A DNA stretch of 64,000 nucleotides from positions 5,143 through 69,142 of the forward strand of contig DDET01000063.1 in NCBI GenBank assembly GCA_002336915.1. Direction: 5' to 3'. The stretch comes from Bacteroidetes bacterium UBA1947 (GTDB lineage: Bacteria > Bacteroidota > Bacteroidia > Chitinophagales > Chitinophagaceae). The notes below the pieces were generated by a model. The model saw nothing but the letters and a program-made list of their open reading frames with translations, was not told the DNA's origin and did not search any database. Within the stretch, counting starts at the first letter, position 1; the number at the start of each line of letters is the position of its first letter. Shown piece after piece: positions 1 to 9,400 of the stretch. Both the position numbers and the translations under genes were made by a program.

Positions 1-689
1 ACGTTGGTGATGAAGGTGGTTTTGCACCGGATATACAGAGCAATGAAGAGGCGATAGAAACTGTGCTTAAGGCGATAGAAAAAGCAGGGTATAAGCCGGG
101 CGACCAGGTAGCAATAGCTATGGACGCAGCCAATACAGAGCTGTACAATGCAAAAGATAAAAAGTATCATTTCCATAAAAGCGGCACTACAAAAATGACC
201 AGCGAAGAATTGGTCGCATACTGGGTGAAGTGGTGCAAAAAATACCCTATAATAAGTATAGAAGATGGTATGGCCGAAGATGACTGGAAGGGCTGGAAGG
301 CACTGACAGATGCTTTAGGCAATAAAGTGCAGCTGGTAGGCGACGATCTTTTTGTAACGAACGTGACCCGCCTGGAAAGGGGCATCAATGAAGGTATTGC
401 AAATGGCCTGCTGGTAAAAGTGAACCAGATAGGCACCCTTAGCGAAACGATAGACGCGGTGACAATGGCGCAGAACAGCAGCTATAACACCATCATGAGC
501 CATCGCAGCGGTGAGACAGAAGATGCAACGATAGCTGATCTTGCTGTTGCCCTGAATTGTGGCCAGATCAAAACAGGCTCCGCAAGCCGCAGCGACCGTA
601 TGGCTAAGTATAACCAATTGCTTAGGATAGAGGAAGAACTAGGTGCCAATGCATTCTACCCGGGCAAGACATTGCACTTCGGTAAGTAG
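1..689 (+). CDS. eno: Enolase, C-terminal part (5' end outside window)
   Basis: Phosphopyruvate hydratase of glycolysis, which interconverts 2-phosphoglycerate and phosphoenolpyruvate in the cytoplasm. The reading frame is open from base 3 and begins with the enolase motif VGDEGGFAP, so the start codon lies before the window. Further on are the Mg-binding segments SIEDGMAEDDW and VGDDLFVTN, the catalytic-lysine segment LLVKVNQIGTLSE, the loop SHRSGETED and the closing segment IKTGSASRSDRMAKYNQLLRI. All are typical of bacterial enolase. About the last 228 codons are present, a little over half of a usual 430-residue enzyme. The stop is followed 60 bases later by a DivIC/FtsB-like gene, a common arrangement in Bacteroidota. 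Nothing looks broken; the gene is only cut by the window edge. Confidence 0.97.
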   Translation, partial: VGDEGGFAPDIQSNEEAIETVLKAIEKAGYKPGDQVAIAMDAANTELYNAKDKKYHFHKSGTTKMTSEELVAYWVKWCKKYPIISIEDGMAEDDWKGWKALTDALGNKVQLVGDDLFVTNVTRLERGINEGIANGLLVKVNQIGTLSETIDAVTMAQNSSYNTIMSHRSGETEDATIADLAVALNCGQIKTGSASRSDRMAKYNQLLRIEEELGANAFYPGKTLHFGK

Positions 690-749
690 TTGTGGATATG
701 TGGAAAAGGTATTTTTATCTTTCTGCCATATAATATTTAATTTTAGAAC

Positions 750-1037
750 ATGAAAAAGCTGCTGCGCGTTATTACCAATAAGTACCTGATTACTGCGGTA
801 GCCTTCGCGGTATGGATGTTATTCTTTGACACGAATGACTACAAATCGCAAAGACAGCGCAAGCAGGACCTGCAAGCTGCCAATGATGGTATAGCGTACC
901 TGAACGGGCAGATAGCGCAGATGGAAAAAGACCACAGGGAGATAACAAGCGATCCGGCAAAACTGGAACAATATGCAAGGGAGCACTATCGCATGAAGAG
1001 AGACAATGAAGATGTGTATGTAGTAGAACGCAAATAG
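750..1037 (+). CDS. Septum formation initiator (DivIC/FtsB-like) protein
   Basis: Small bitopic cell-division protein of 95 residues. It has a short basic N-terminus, one membrane span at about residues 12-27 (AVAFAVWMLFF), then a coiled coil at about residues 32-65 rich in Q, K, E and regularly spaced hydrophobic residues. It ends with the family-typical segment LEQYAREHYRMKRDNEDVYVV. In this family the protein stabilises the divisome by pairing with FtsL-like partners at the septum. It lies 60 bases after eno and probably shares its transcript, because a strong hairpin terminator follows at 1061. I recognise the family with confidence, but not whether DivIC or FtsB is the better name. Confidence 0.85.
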   Translation: MKKLLRVITNKYLITAVAFAVWMLFFDTNDYKSQRQRKQDLQAANDGIAYLNGQIAQMEKDHREITSDPAKLEQYAREHYRMKRDNEDVYVVERK

Positions 1038-1060
1038 ACTGCCTGCACAAAATATATTCA

Positions 1061-1090
1061 GCCATTACGCCTTGCGTGATGGCTTTTTTT
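1061..1090. terminator. Intrinsic terminator between convergent divIC-like gene and proline dehydrogenase
   Basis: Ten-base stem GCCATTACGC / GCGTGATGGC with one G-T wobble and a three-base CTT loop, followed by seven T. It sits between two convergent genes. It ends the eno/divIC-like transcript and overlaps the end of the opposing proline dehydrogenase gene. Confidence 0.85.
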
Positions 1091-2255
1091 ATGCTTTTCT
1101 TCTCTTCAGTTCTTTGCGTATCAGGGAAAGCTCGCGAGAGGTTTGTCCAGCTACCGATGTGTTCTCCTGCGCCCGGCGCATCAGGTAGGGTATCACGTCT
1201 TTCACCGGGCCATATGGCAGGTACTTGGCTACATGGTAGCCGCTATGCGCCAGGTTGAATGATATATTATCGCTCATGCCGTATAACTGCGAAAAGTATA
1301 CATGTGGGTGATTAGCGGGTATGCCGTGCTCATCCATATACTTTGCGGCAAGCAGGCAGCTTTTTTCATTGTGCGTGCCTATGAAGATGCCTATCTTATC
1401 AAGGTGTTGCTGGCAATATAGCACACCTTCGTCGTAATCTTTATCGGTAGCTTCTTTACCAGGCTGTATGGGGGATGTGTATCCCATAGCAACAGCACGG
1501 TTGCGCTCCTTTTCCATGTACGCACCACGAACCAGTTTTGCGCCCAGTATATATCCTTTAGCCATCGCATGCTTGTGCGATTCTTTAAGAAATATAAGCC
1601 TGTCGTGCCGGTACATCTGGAAGGTATTGAAGACAGTGATCTTGGTTTTGTTGTACTGCTCCATCATAGCATCGGTCAGGTCATCTACCGGTTGCTGTAT
1701 CCAGCTTTCTTCTGCATCTATCAGCACCATAATGCCCGCATCAAAAGCCGCATTGCATATACGGTCTATGCGGCTGTACACTTTTTTCCATTCTTCCTGT
1801 TCGGCAGCAGTGAGTGTTGCACCGGAATGTATTTTTTCCAGCAATGAAAAACGGGAGAAGCCCGTGATCTTTACACTGATGAAAGGGATATTTTTTTGAG
1901 ATGCAGCATAATTTATTGCCTTGATAAATTCAGGTACTGCTGCATCAAACTCTGCTTCGCCTTCCTTGCCTTCCACGCCGTAGTCAAGTATCACACCTAC
2001 ATTGTACTTTTCAAGTACGCGCGCAGTATCGGCGGCCTCTTCCATCGTTTCGCCACCGCAAAACTGTTCAAAGATGGTATGCTTAATGATCCCTTTAATA
2101 GGAATATTCCAGTCCATAGCCCATTTGGTAAAGCCCATGCCAATTTTGGTGAGCAGTGGCGAGCTCATAGATGAGAACAAAAAGTCCGCACGCTTTAGTT
2201 CTTTGGTCGAACGGTATTCAAAAGCGATCGCGGTGTCTTCAAATTGAGGGAGCAT
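1089..2255 (-). CDS. Proline dehydrogenase (monofunctional)
   Basis: FAD enzyme of 388 residues that oxidises proline to pyrroline-5-carboxylate, the first step of proline catabolism. It shows the barrel motifs of the PRODH family: the early strand GVILDYGVEGKEGE, the segment MVLIDAEESW, the FAD/substrate motif KLVRGAYMEKER near residue 240, GTHNEKS, and the C-terminal helix YLMRRAQENTSVAGQ. In bifunctional PutA this domain is joined to an aldehyde dehydrogenase; here the protein stops after the PRODH domain, as is normal for this phylum. The start is ATG at 2255. It lies 51 bases after the transketolase subunit on the same strand and may share its transcript. The 3' end abuts the terminator at 1061-1090. 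Confidence 0.92.
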   Translation of the reverse strand: MLPQFEDTAIAFEYRSTKELKRADFLFSSMSSPLLTKIGMGFTKWAMDWNIPIKGIIKHTIFEQFCGGETMEEAADTARVLEKYNVGVILDYGVEGKEGEAEFDAAVPEFIKAINYAASQKNIPFISVKITGFSRFSLLEKIHSGATLTAAEQEEWKKVYSRIDRICNAAFDAGIMVLIDAEESWIQQPVDDLTDAMMEQYNKTKITVFNTFQMYRHDRLIFLKESHKHAMAKGYILGAKLVRGAYMEKERNRAVAMGYTSPIQPGKEATDKDYDEGVLYCQQHLDKIGIFIGTHNEKSCLLAAKYMDEHGIPANHPHVYFSQLYGMSDNISFNLAHSGYHVAKYLPYGPVKDVIPYLMRRAQENTSVAGQTSRELSLIRKELKRRKA

Positions 2256-2306
2256 ATATTATTTGGTCCTTGTAAAGAGCTCTGTTTGTTTATGTTCAAT
2301 CGTTTA

Positions 2307-3152
2307 TTAAAAATCGCCCAGGCCGGTGGCGGGCAGTATCTGCAATGCTTCTTCAAGCTGCTTATCATTCGGGGCTATGCCATGCCATTCATGTGTGCCT
2401 TCCATAAAAGGTACGCCCTTACCCATAATAGTATGCATCAGTATGCAGACAGGTTTACCTTTGCCGGTCTCGGCTTTGGCATCTTCAAGTCCTTTCACCA
2501 CTGCAGCCATATCGTTGCCTTCCATCTTCATTACATGCCAGCCAAATGCATTGAACTTATCTTCCAGCGAGCCAAGGTTCATCACATTTTTTGTTGCACC
2601 GTCTATCTGCTGTCCATTCACATCTATGGTCGCAATGAGATTGTCTATCTTATGATGTGCCGCGAACATGATCGCTTCCCAGTTCTGTCCTTCCTGCAGT
2701 TCGCCATCGCCATGCAATGAGTAAACAGTGCGGTCGTCATTGTTCAATTTTTTGCTTAGCGCGGCACCACAGGCTACGCTCATGCCCTGGCCCAGCGAAC
2801 CTGATGCTATGCGTACACCGGGCAGATGTTCGTGTGTGGCAGGGTGGCCCTGCAGGCGCGAGTTGATAAGGCGGAACGTAGCCAGCTCACTCACCGGGAA
2901 GTAGCCTGAGCGTGCAAGCACACTATAAAAAACAGGCGATATATGCCCGTTGGACAAAAAGAAGATATCCTCACCAATGCCGTCCATATTAAAATCGGCA
3001 CTGTTGTACTTCATAATATGGAAATACAATGCAACCATAAAATCGGTACAGCCAAGTGAACCACCGGGGTGGCCGCTTTGGGGAGTATGCACCATACGCA
3101 CTATATCCCTGCGCACCTGCGTTGCTGTTTCTTCCAAATGTTTTAAGTCCAT
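2307..3152 (-). CDS. Transketolase, N-terminal (ThDP pyrophosphate-binding) subunit
   Basis: Protein of 281 residues that corresponds to the first half of transketolase, an enzyme of the pentose phosphate pathway. Recognisable parts are SGHPGGSLGC near residue 26, LSNGHISP, LPGVRIASGSLGQGMS, the thiamine-diphosphate motif GDGELQEGQNWEA, and GKGVPFMEGTHEWHG near the end. Split transketolases need a second chain with the pyrimidine-binding and C-terminal domains. That gene is normally adjacent, but the next gene downstream here is proline dehydrogenase, and I find no C-terminal half anywhere in the window. A TAnnTTTG promoter box lies 20 bases before the ATG. Confidence 0.93.
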   Translation of the reverse strand: MDLKHLEETATQVRRDIVRMVHTPQSGHPGGSLGCTDFMVALYFHIMKYNSADFNMDGIGEDIFFLSNGHISPVFYSVLARSGYFPVSELATFRLINSRLQGHPATHEHLPGVRIASGSLGQGMSVACGAALSKKLNNDDRTVYSLHGDGELQEGQNWEAIMFAAHHKIDNLIATIDVNGQQIDGATKNVMNLGSLEDKFNAFGWHVMKMEGNDMAAVVKGLEDAKAETGKGKPVCILMHTIMGKGVPFMEGTHEWHGIAPNDKQLEEALQILPATGLGDF

Positions 3153-3171
3153 AGAACTGAAAATTGTGCGG

Positions 3172-3179
3172 CAAAAGTA
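3172..3179 (-). promoter_or_regulatory. Bacteroidota -7 promoter box for the transketolase subunit
   Basis: On the minus strand the bases read TACTTTTG, an exact match to the TAnnTTTG box used by the primary sigma factor of Bacteroidota. It lies 20 bases before the ATG at 3152, which gives a short leader. Confidence 0.65.
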
Positions 3180-3245
3180 AATTTTAAAGGTGACTTTTTA
3201 TAAAAAAATAAGTACACTCGGCGGGCTTACGTAAATTACAGCGGA

Positions 3246-4322
3246 ATGAAATTGACCAAAGCGCAGAAAAGTTATTTTACTACTAGTTTAATGCGTTGGC
3301 ACGCTGCAGATAACGACCGCAGTCTGCCCTGGAAGCAGGAAAAGGACCCCTATAAAATATGGCTATCTGAAATAATATTACAGCAAACAAGAGCTGAGCA
3401 GGGTAAGCCCTACTACCTGAAGTTCATTGAGGCATTCCCGACAGTAAAAGATATGGCTGCCGCCGATGATGAAACGGTGTACAGGCTATGGCAGGGCCTC
3501 GGTTACTATAACCGCTGCAAGAACATGCTTGCAACCGCCCGGTATATATATAATGAGTTAAATGGGAACTTCCCCCGCACTTATGAAGGCCTCCTGGCGC
3601 TTAAAGGTATCGGGCCCTACACCGCCGCCGCCATAGCTTCCTTTGCATTTGGGCTGCCTTGCGCAGTGGTGGATGGCAATGTCTATCGTGTATTGTCCCG
3701 CTATTTCGGGATCGATACACCGTTTGATACCGCCGAGGGCAAGACATTATTCCGCGAAACAGCTAAAGCGTTGCTGGACCAAAGCGACAGTGCCGGCTAC
3801 AACCAGGCCATCATGGACCTGGGCGCTACCATTTGCAAGCCTGCCTTACCCCTGTGTGGTAGCTGCCCATTACAAAGGCATTGTATTGCCTTCAAACAGG
3901 GGCTCATCGCGGATCTGCCGGTCCGCAGCAAAAAGATGACGGTTAAAAAACGGTATTTTCATTATATAATGATCATGGCCGGTGAAAGTGTGTGGTTGCA
4001 CAAACGTGAGGGAAAAGATATATGGCAAAATCTCTATGAACCATATTTGATAGAAGAAAAATTCGTCATGGATCAACAGGAACTTCTCGCCCGGCTACCC
4101 TTCAAAAAACCCAAGGTCGATGTAGAGTCTTTGGCATATGAGGGCCATTTAATGCAGCGCCTTACTCACCAACTTGTTGAAACTCACTTTTATGTAATAC
4201 AATTACCCAAGCCTGCAAAAGTCCCTTTAAAAGAAGGTAACTGGGTATTGCTTAAGGACCTGGGGAAATTGGCTTTCCCCAAGACCCTTGTTTCTTTTTT
4301 AGAAAAAAAATTATACTTTTAG
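3246..4322 (+). CDS. mutY: A/G-specific adenine DNA glycosylase
   Basis: Repair enzyme of 358 residues that removes adenine mispaired with 8-oxoguanine. Catalytic Glu42 is in LSEIILQQTRAEQG. The helix-hairpin-helix is at LKGIGPYTAAAI, about residues 119-130, and is followed by catalytic Asp143 in VVDGNVYRV. The iron-sulfur cluster ligands C197, C204, C207 and C213 have the standard C-x6-C-x2-C-x5-C spacing. The last 130 residues form the NUDIX-like domain that reads 8-oxoG. The start is the ATG at 3246, which fits the usual N-terminus. The gene is followed by ssb (48-base gap) and gldE, a gene order widely kept in Bacteroidota. Confidence 0.96.
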   Translation: MKLTKAQKSYFTTSLMRWHAADNDRSLPWKQEKDPYKIWLSEIILQQTRAEQGKPYYLKFIEAFPTVKDMAAADDETVYRLWQGLGYYNRCKNMLATARYIYNELNGNFPRTYEGLLALKGIGPYTAAAIASFAFGLPCAVVDGNVYRVLSRYFGIDTPFDTAEGKTLFRETAKALLDQSDSAGYNQAIMDLGATICKPALPLCGSCPLQRHCIAFKQGLIADLPVRSKKMTVKKRYFHYIMIMAGESVWLHKREGKDIWQNLYEPYLIEEKFVMDQQELLARLPFKKPKVDVESLAYEGHLMQRLTHQLVETHFYVIQLPKPAKVPLKEGNWVLLKDLGKLAFPKTLVSFLEKKLYF

Positions 4323-4370
4323 AAATCTTAAAGGATATAAAATTAGATTAATTGAAAAATCAGAACTATC

Positions 4371-4844
4371 ATGAGGGGCGTTAACAGAGTAATACTGATA
4401 GGCAACCTGGGACGTGAACCTGACCTGCAGTACCTGGAAGGAAATATCGCGGTGGCAAAATTCCCACTGGCAACAACAGAAACATTTAAGGACAAAAACG
4501 GTAATCTTGTATCCCAAACAGAATGGCACACCGTAGTTTTATGGCGCGGCCTGGCCGAGTTGGCACAAAAATACTTACATAAAGGAAGCCTGGTATTCAT
4601 AGAAGGCAGGCTGCGCACCCGCACATGGGAAGACAAAGACAAAAACAGGCGGTTTAGCACCGAAATAGTGGGAGATAACCTTGTGATGCTGGACAAAAGA
4701 AAAGAGCATGGGGCTGATTTCCCCGCAGGCACAGAGACCGCTACCGACGTAAACCCTGCAGTGAGCGGTTTCCCGGCACCGGATATCAATTTGAATTATG
4801 ACGCAGGCAGCGTTGGTAACACTAAAGACGACCTGCCCTTTTAA
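4371..4844 (+). CDS. ssb: Single-stranded DNA-binding protein
   Basis: Protein of 157 residues with the N-terminal OB fold: VNRVILIGNLGREPDLQY at residues 4-21, an AVAKFPLATTETF strand, then the EWHTVVLWRGLAELAQKYLHKGSLVFIEG region. It ends in the acidic tip DDLPF that recruits partner repair and replication proteins. The middle part is low-complexity and probably disordered. It follows mutY by 48 bases and ends just before a hairpin terminator at 4863, so mutY-ssb is likely one transcript. Confidence 0.96.
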   Translation: MRGVNRVILIGNLGREPDLQYLEGNIAVAKFPLATTETFKDKNGNLVSQTEWHTVVLWRGLAELAQKYLHKGSLVFIEGRLRTRTWEDKDKNRRFSTEIVGDNLVMLDKRKEHGADFPAGTETATDVNPAVSGFPAPDINLNYDAGSVGNTKDDLPF

Positions 4845-4862
4845 ATATTTAATTATGTTATG

Positions 4863-4900
4863 AAAAGGAAAGAATTGACATTGCATTTCTTTCCTTTTTT
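4863..4900 (+). terminator. Intrinsic terminator after ssb
   Basis: A/T-rich stem AAAAGGAAAGAA paired with TTTCTTTCCTTTT across a loop of about 12 bases, running into a T tract. It directly abuts the TAATTTTG box that starts at 4901. Confidence 0.7.
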
Positions 4901-4908
4901 TAATTTTG
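4901..4908 (+). promoter_or_regulatory. Bacteroidota -7 promoter box for gldE
   Basis: TAATTTTG is an exact TAnnTTTG match, 23 bases before the TTG start of gldE and immediately after the ssb terminator. It suggests that gldE has its own promoter despite the conserved mutY-ssb-gldE order. Confidence 0.6.
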
Positions 4909-4931
4909 GTACAACATCAAATAACTGACAC

Positions 4932-6284
4932 TTGGAAAGCATACCGGAAGGCGGGACGATACTGAATACAATATTACTGGAAGCCGCGAGTCGATCATTT
5001 TCTGCATCAAATGTTACTATCCTTATCATCATAATATTGGTGTTGCTGTTGCTTACCGCCATTACTGCCGGTTCTGAAACAGCTTACTTTTCGTTGACAG
5101 CCAAGGATATCAATTACCTGAAGACCAAAGAGGAGGCCGGTTCACGGCAGGTCATAAGGCTGCTCGATCAGCCAAAGCTCTTACTCGCTACAATACTCGT
5201 AGCCAATAACTTCATCAACATTGCCATAGTTATTAGCACTAACCTGCTGGTCAATTCATTGCTGCCCTCTAACATCAGTGCCATGTTCTCCTTCCTGATA
5301 CAGGTTGTAGCGGTCACATTTTTACTGGTGCTTTTTGGCGAAGTATTGCCCAAAGTTTATGCCACGCAGAATAACATGCGCATGGCGCTATTTTCAGCCC
5401 CGGTATTGAAAATAATGCTGAAGCTTTTTATGCCGGTTAGCAAGATGCTGGTATCATCTACCTCTTACATTGAGGGTAAGCTGGGTGTAAAGAGTATTAA
5501 TAACCTGAGCAACGAAGATTTTGAGCACGCCATAGAGCTCACGGTAGGCCACTCCGCCACACGTGAAGAGGTAAATATCTTTAAAGGTATACTCAAGTTC
5601 AGCAACATTACCGTGAAGCAGATAATGCGCACCCGCATGGATGTGAGTGGTATCGACTACGAGATGAAATTCAGCGATGTGCAGAAGTTTTGCATTGAAG
5701 TAGGCTACTCGCGCCTGCCCGTTTACAAAGAAAGCCTGGATAAAATAGCAGGCATGATGCACACCAAAGACCTGCTGCCCTATACGGAACATAACGATTT
5801 CGACTGGCATGCATTGATGCGCCCCGCCTACTTTGTGCACGAGGGCAAGCTGATAGAAGATCTGTTGCACGAGTTCCAGCAAAAGCGTATACACTTTGCA
5901 ATAGTGGTCGATGAGTTTGGCGGCACCTCGGGCATTGTTACCCTGGAGGATATCATGGAAGAGATAATAGGCGATATCAAAGATGAGTTTGATGAGGACG
6001 ACCTGAACTATAAAAAAATTGACGAGCACAACTTCATATTCGAAGGTAAAACACTGATAAACGACGTATGTCGCATACTGGGCGAACAGTCGGATATTTT
6101 TGATGCAGTGCGCGGCGAAAGTGATTCACTTGGCGGACTGATACTGGAGATATCCGGCAAATTCCCCTCTATTAATGAAACTGTAAGTTTCGATAACTAC
6201 GACTTCACGGTACTGGAAATTGAAAAAATGCGCATTAAGCGTATAAAGCTTACGATCAATCCTGCAAAAGAGGAAGACGAATAA
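4932..6284 (+). CDS. gldE: Gliding motility-associated protein GldE (CNNM/CorC-type hemolysin family)
   Basis: Inner-membrane protein of 450 residues. About residues 30-200 form a DUF21/CNNM transmembrane domain that includes TAGSETAYFSLTAKD and several hydrophobic spans. It is followed by a CBS pair (MRTRMDVSGIDYEM; FAIVVDEFGGTSGIVTLEDI) and a C-terminal CorC/HlyC domain (FDAVRGESDSLGGLIL). In gliding and T9SS-bearing bacteria GldE supports assembly of the motility/secretion machinery. The start is a TTG, since the frame has no ATG before the first membrane span, and a promoter box just upstream supports it. The usual partner gldD does not follow; the next gene is a T9SS cargo protein. Assignment to GldE rather than another CNNM protein rests on the mutY-ssb context. 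Confidence 0.85.
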   Translation: MESIPEGGTILNTILLEAASRSFSASNVTILIIIILVLLLLTAITAGSETAYFSLTAKDINYLKTKEEAGSRQVIRLLDQPKLLLATILVANNFINIAIVISTNLLVNSLLPSNISAMFSFLIQVVAVTFLLVLFGEVLPKVYATQNNMRMALFSAPVLKIMLKLFMPVSKMLVSSTSYIEGKLGVKSINNLSNEDFEHAIELTVGHSATREEVNIFKGILKFSNITVKQIMRTRMDVSGIDYEMKFSDVQKFCIEVGYSRLPVYKESLDKIAGMMHTKDLLPYTEHNDFDWHALMRPAYFVHEGKLIEDLLHEFQQKRIHFAIVVDEFGGTSGIVTLEDIMEEIIGDIKDEFDEDDLNYKKIDEHNFIFEGKTLINDVCRILGEQSDIFDAVRGESDSLGGLILEISGKFPSINETVSFDNYDFTVLEIEKMRIKRIKLTINPAKEEDE

Positions 6285-6366
6285 ACATGAATTTATTCAA
6301 TATGAATTGCGCTTATTGCCTTTCAATTGTGAATTCCTGCCACAGAACAGAAAAAAGCTACTATTT

Positions 6367-6398
6367 AAAAAAATCTCATGCTTGAGATTTTTTTTTTT
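6367..6398 (+). terminator. Intrinsic terminator after gldE
   Basis: AAAAAAATCTCA stem, TGCT loop, then TGAGATTTTTTT continuing into a run of more than ten T. It lies in the 212-base gap before the next gene. Confidence 0.85.
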
Positions 6399-6496
6399 GA
6401 TGTTTTATCCCTAATTTACTGCGAAATATTTGTTAAAAAGTTAAATAATACCCCGGTTGTACCTTTTATTAAATTATAAGCAAACAATTTAAAGCT

Positions 6497-9400
6497 ATGT
6501 TCAAAAAGCTACCTCTCCTTATGATGGCAGTGCTGCTTACCCTGTGCAGCAATACCTATGCCTTCTATATGAACACGACCACCGTTAGGGCTACAGGTAA
6601 CCCGGGCACGGATACTACTGGTTGGGTGAATAATGTGGGCACTAAAGTGGATAATAGCATGATCGTGTCCGCCTCAGGCTTGCAAAGGTCCTGGGCGGTA
6701 TTCAAGCCCAATCTTGCTTTGCCTGTGGGTGCCGTTATAGCCAGTGTTAACCTGGTGTTTAACATAACAAACGTGTCAAGTCCCGGTTCTGCTTCATGTA
6801 AAATAAATATTCTTAACCAGGACGCATCTCAGTATGTTGGGCCAACACTGTATAACGCTCTGGATCCCGCGCCGGCTATAAACGTGGGCAGCTGGGGCAA
6901 TGTGCCTGGGCAGTTTACTGCTTCTCTGAGCCCGGTTACAATGTCAAGCTACTTGTCCCTGCCTGCAATCACCATCGCATGGATACAGTTCGCAGGCACT
7001 AACATATATAACATAAGCGGTGAAACCTCAGGCAATCTTGCCCCCTACCTGGTCATAAATTGGTATGTACCATGCAGTGGAACACCTTCAGGCGGTACAG
7101 CTTCATCTTCGGCCAGCCCCGTGTGTAATAATACTCCTTATACCTTAACTGATGTTGGTTATACCGTTGATACAGGTATGACTTACCAATGGCAGTCAAG
7201 TACCGTCTCCAACGCTGGCCCATGGACAGACGTGAATCCCAACGGTAACAATCCTGCGTTGCTGAACGTCGCCAGCCAAACACAGACCACATATTATCGC
7301 TTAAAAACAACTTGTACTTTTAATAGTAACTCAGGTTATTCAAACGTAGTTACTGTAACACAAAATCCCCCCACTTCTTGTTATTGCATACCCGCACCGG
7401 GTGCAGGCGGTTGTAGCAGCGGCGATGGTATTCATACATTCACCCTGGTGGGCGAAGGGCCGGGAATAACCGATTTTGCTACAGGCTGTCATGCGAATGC
7501 CTATGACGACCGTACCCTCGAAAGCGTCACCATGATGCAGTGCGTAAGTTATAGCGGCATCATCTCGAAAATAACTAACAACGGCCAGCAGGATAACCTG
7601 AGAATATGGATAGACTTTAACGACGATGGTATCTTCAGCACCACAGAAAGTGTATGTACTGCTACCAATATAACAGATGTGTATCCCGGCCCGAATAATT
7701 TTACCATCAACATACCCCCGGGTGCTACAACAGGCAACCACAGGATGCGCGTAATGATGGGAAGGGGTGCTGCACCGGCCAGCTTTGATCCCTGCAACGC
7801 AGGACCCGTATGGAACTTCGGTGAAACACATGATTATACAGCCAACATTATCCCGATCATAATATTGAATACGCCCATCATAGCGGGCAACTCAGATTAT
7901 TGTGTAGGCACTTGTGTGCAGTTGACCGCTAACGTGGCTAATGCCAATGCAGGTACACAGTATATCTGGACATATCCTCCCCTGTTCACACCGGTGATAA
8001 CTTCTAACCCGACATTGAACATTTGCCCTTCGGCGCTCAACAACACCGGCCTATTTTCGGTTCGTGCCTTCTACGGTTGCGATACTACAGCTGCCGGTAC
8101 ACTCAACGTTACCATCCATGCTCAGCCGGTTGCAACACCAAGCTCCAATTCCCCTGTGTGCACCGGTTCCACTCTCTTGTTAGATGGCGACAACAATGCG
8201 TATACTTACGAATGGTACGGCCCGGTAAGTTATTATGCGAATTTGCAGCACTCCAACAGACCCTCCATGTTAATCCCTTATGCGGGTGATTATAGCATGG
8301 TTGTTACAGATCCCGCTACCGGTTGTAAAGACACCTTCACAACAAACGTACAGGTTATTCAAACGCCGGTCATTGGTACCATCATGTCTAACCCCACTAA
8401 TTGTGTGCCGGGCAATGATGGTTCCATAACCATAACCGGCCTGACCCCGGGTAACAGCTATACAATAAATTATACCGGTCCAATGAGCGGTAGTGTGTTA
8501 GGCGTCGCTTCTCCTACCGGCCAGTATACTATTAGCGGGCTGGTAGCAGGCAGCTATAATGTCTGGGTGGCATCAACCACAGTTCCTATTTGTACATCTG
8601 CCCTGCAATTCCCTACTTTAACAAATCCGAGCTACAACATTACCCTCAATACCATCACCAATCCCACAACTTGCGTACCGGGCAATGATGGTAAAATAAA
8701 AATAACCGGGGTTACTACTAATGTAACATATGAACTGTTCTGGACCGATCCGCAGGGTAACACGCATGATTCCATTTGTACGGCTATTGCCAATTCACTT
8801 ACGATGAATGGCTTCACTGCCGGCAATGTGACCAATATCTACATAATAAAAGGTGGCTGCCAGTCTAATGTGCTGGGCCCTGTAGTACTGACCAATCCTG
8901 TTTATAATATCAACTCCGTGAGCCCCACCCAGCCTTCTAACTGCGTGCCGGGTTGCAATGGCAGTCTTTTACTCTGTGGTTTGCCTGCCAATACAAGCGG
9001 CTGGACCGGCGTTTACCAATTTAATGCGGCGCCCGAGACGATCGTGCCTAACCTCACGGCGAACGCTTCAGGCTGCGTAAATCTTCCTAATCTCTGCGAA
9101 GGCTCCTATACCAATATTTACCTGGTGCGCAACGGCTGTACCACGAACATATGGGCAGGTCCTTACGTTCTGGCTAACCCTGTTTATACGCTCAGCGGTG
9201 TTACGGCTACAGATCCAACTACTTGTGGTAATACAGGCTGTTTCAAAATATGCGGGCTGCCTCCAAGCACCGGCGGCTTTACGGTACATTACCTCGATCC
9301 GCTGAGTAACTCACTAACATCAGGTGTTGTGCCAACAGATGTTAATGGTTGTATCAGCATTTGCAGCCTGGGCGCAGGTACTTACGATAATATTTATGTT

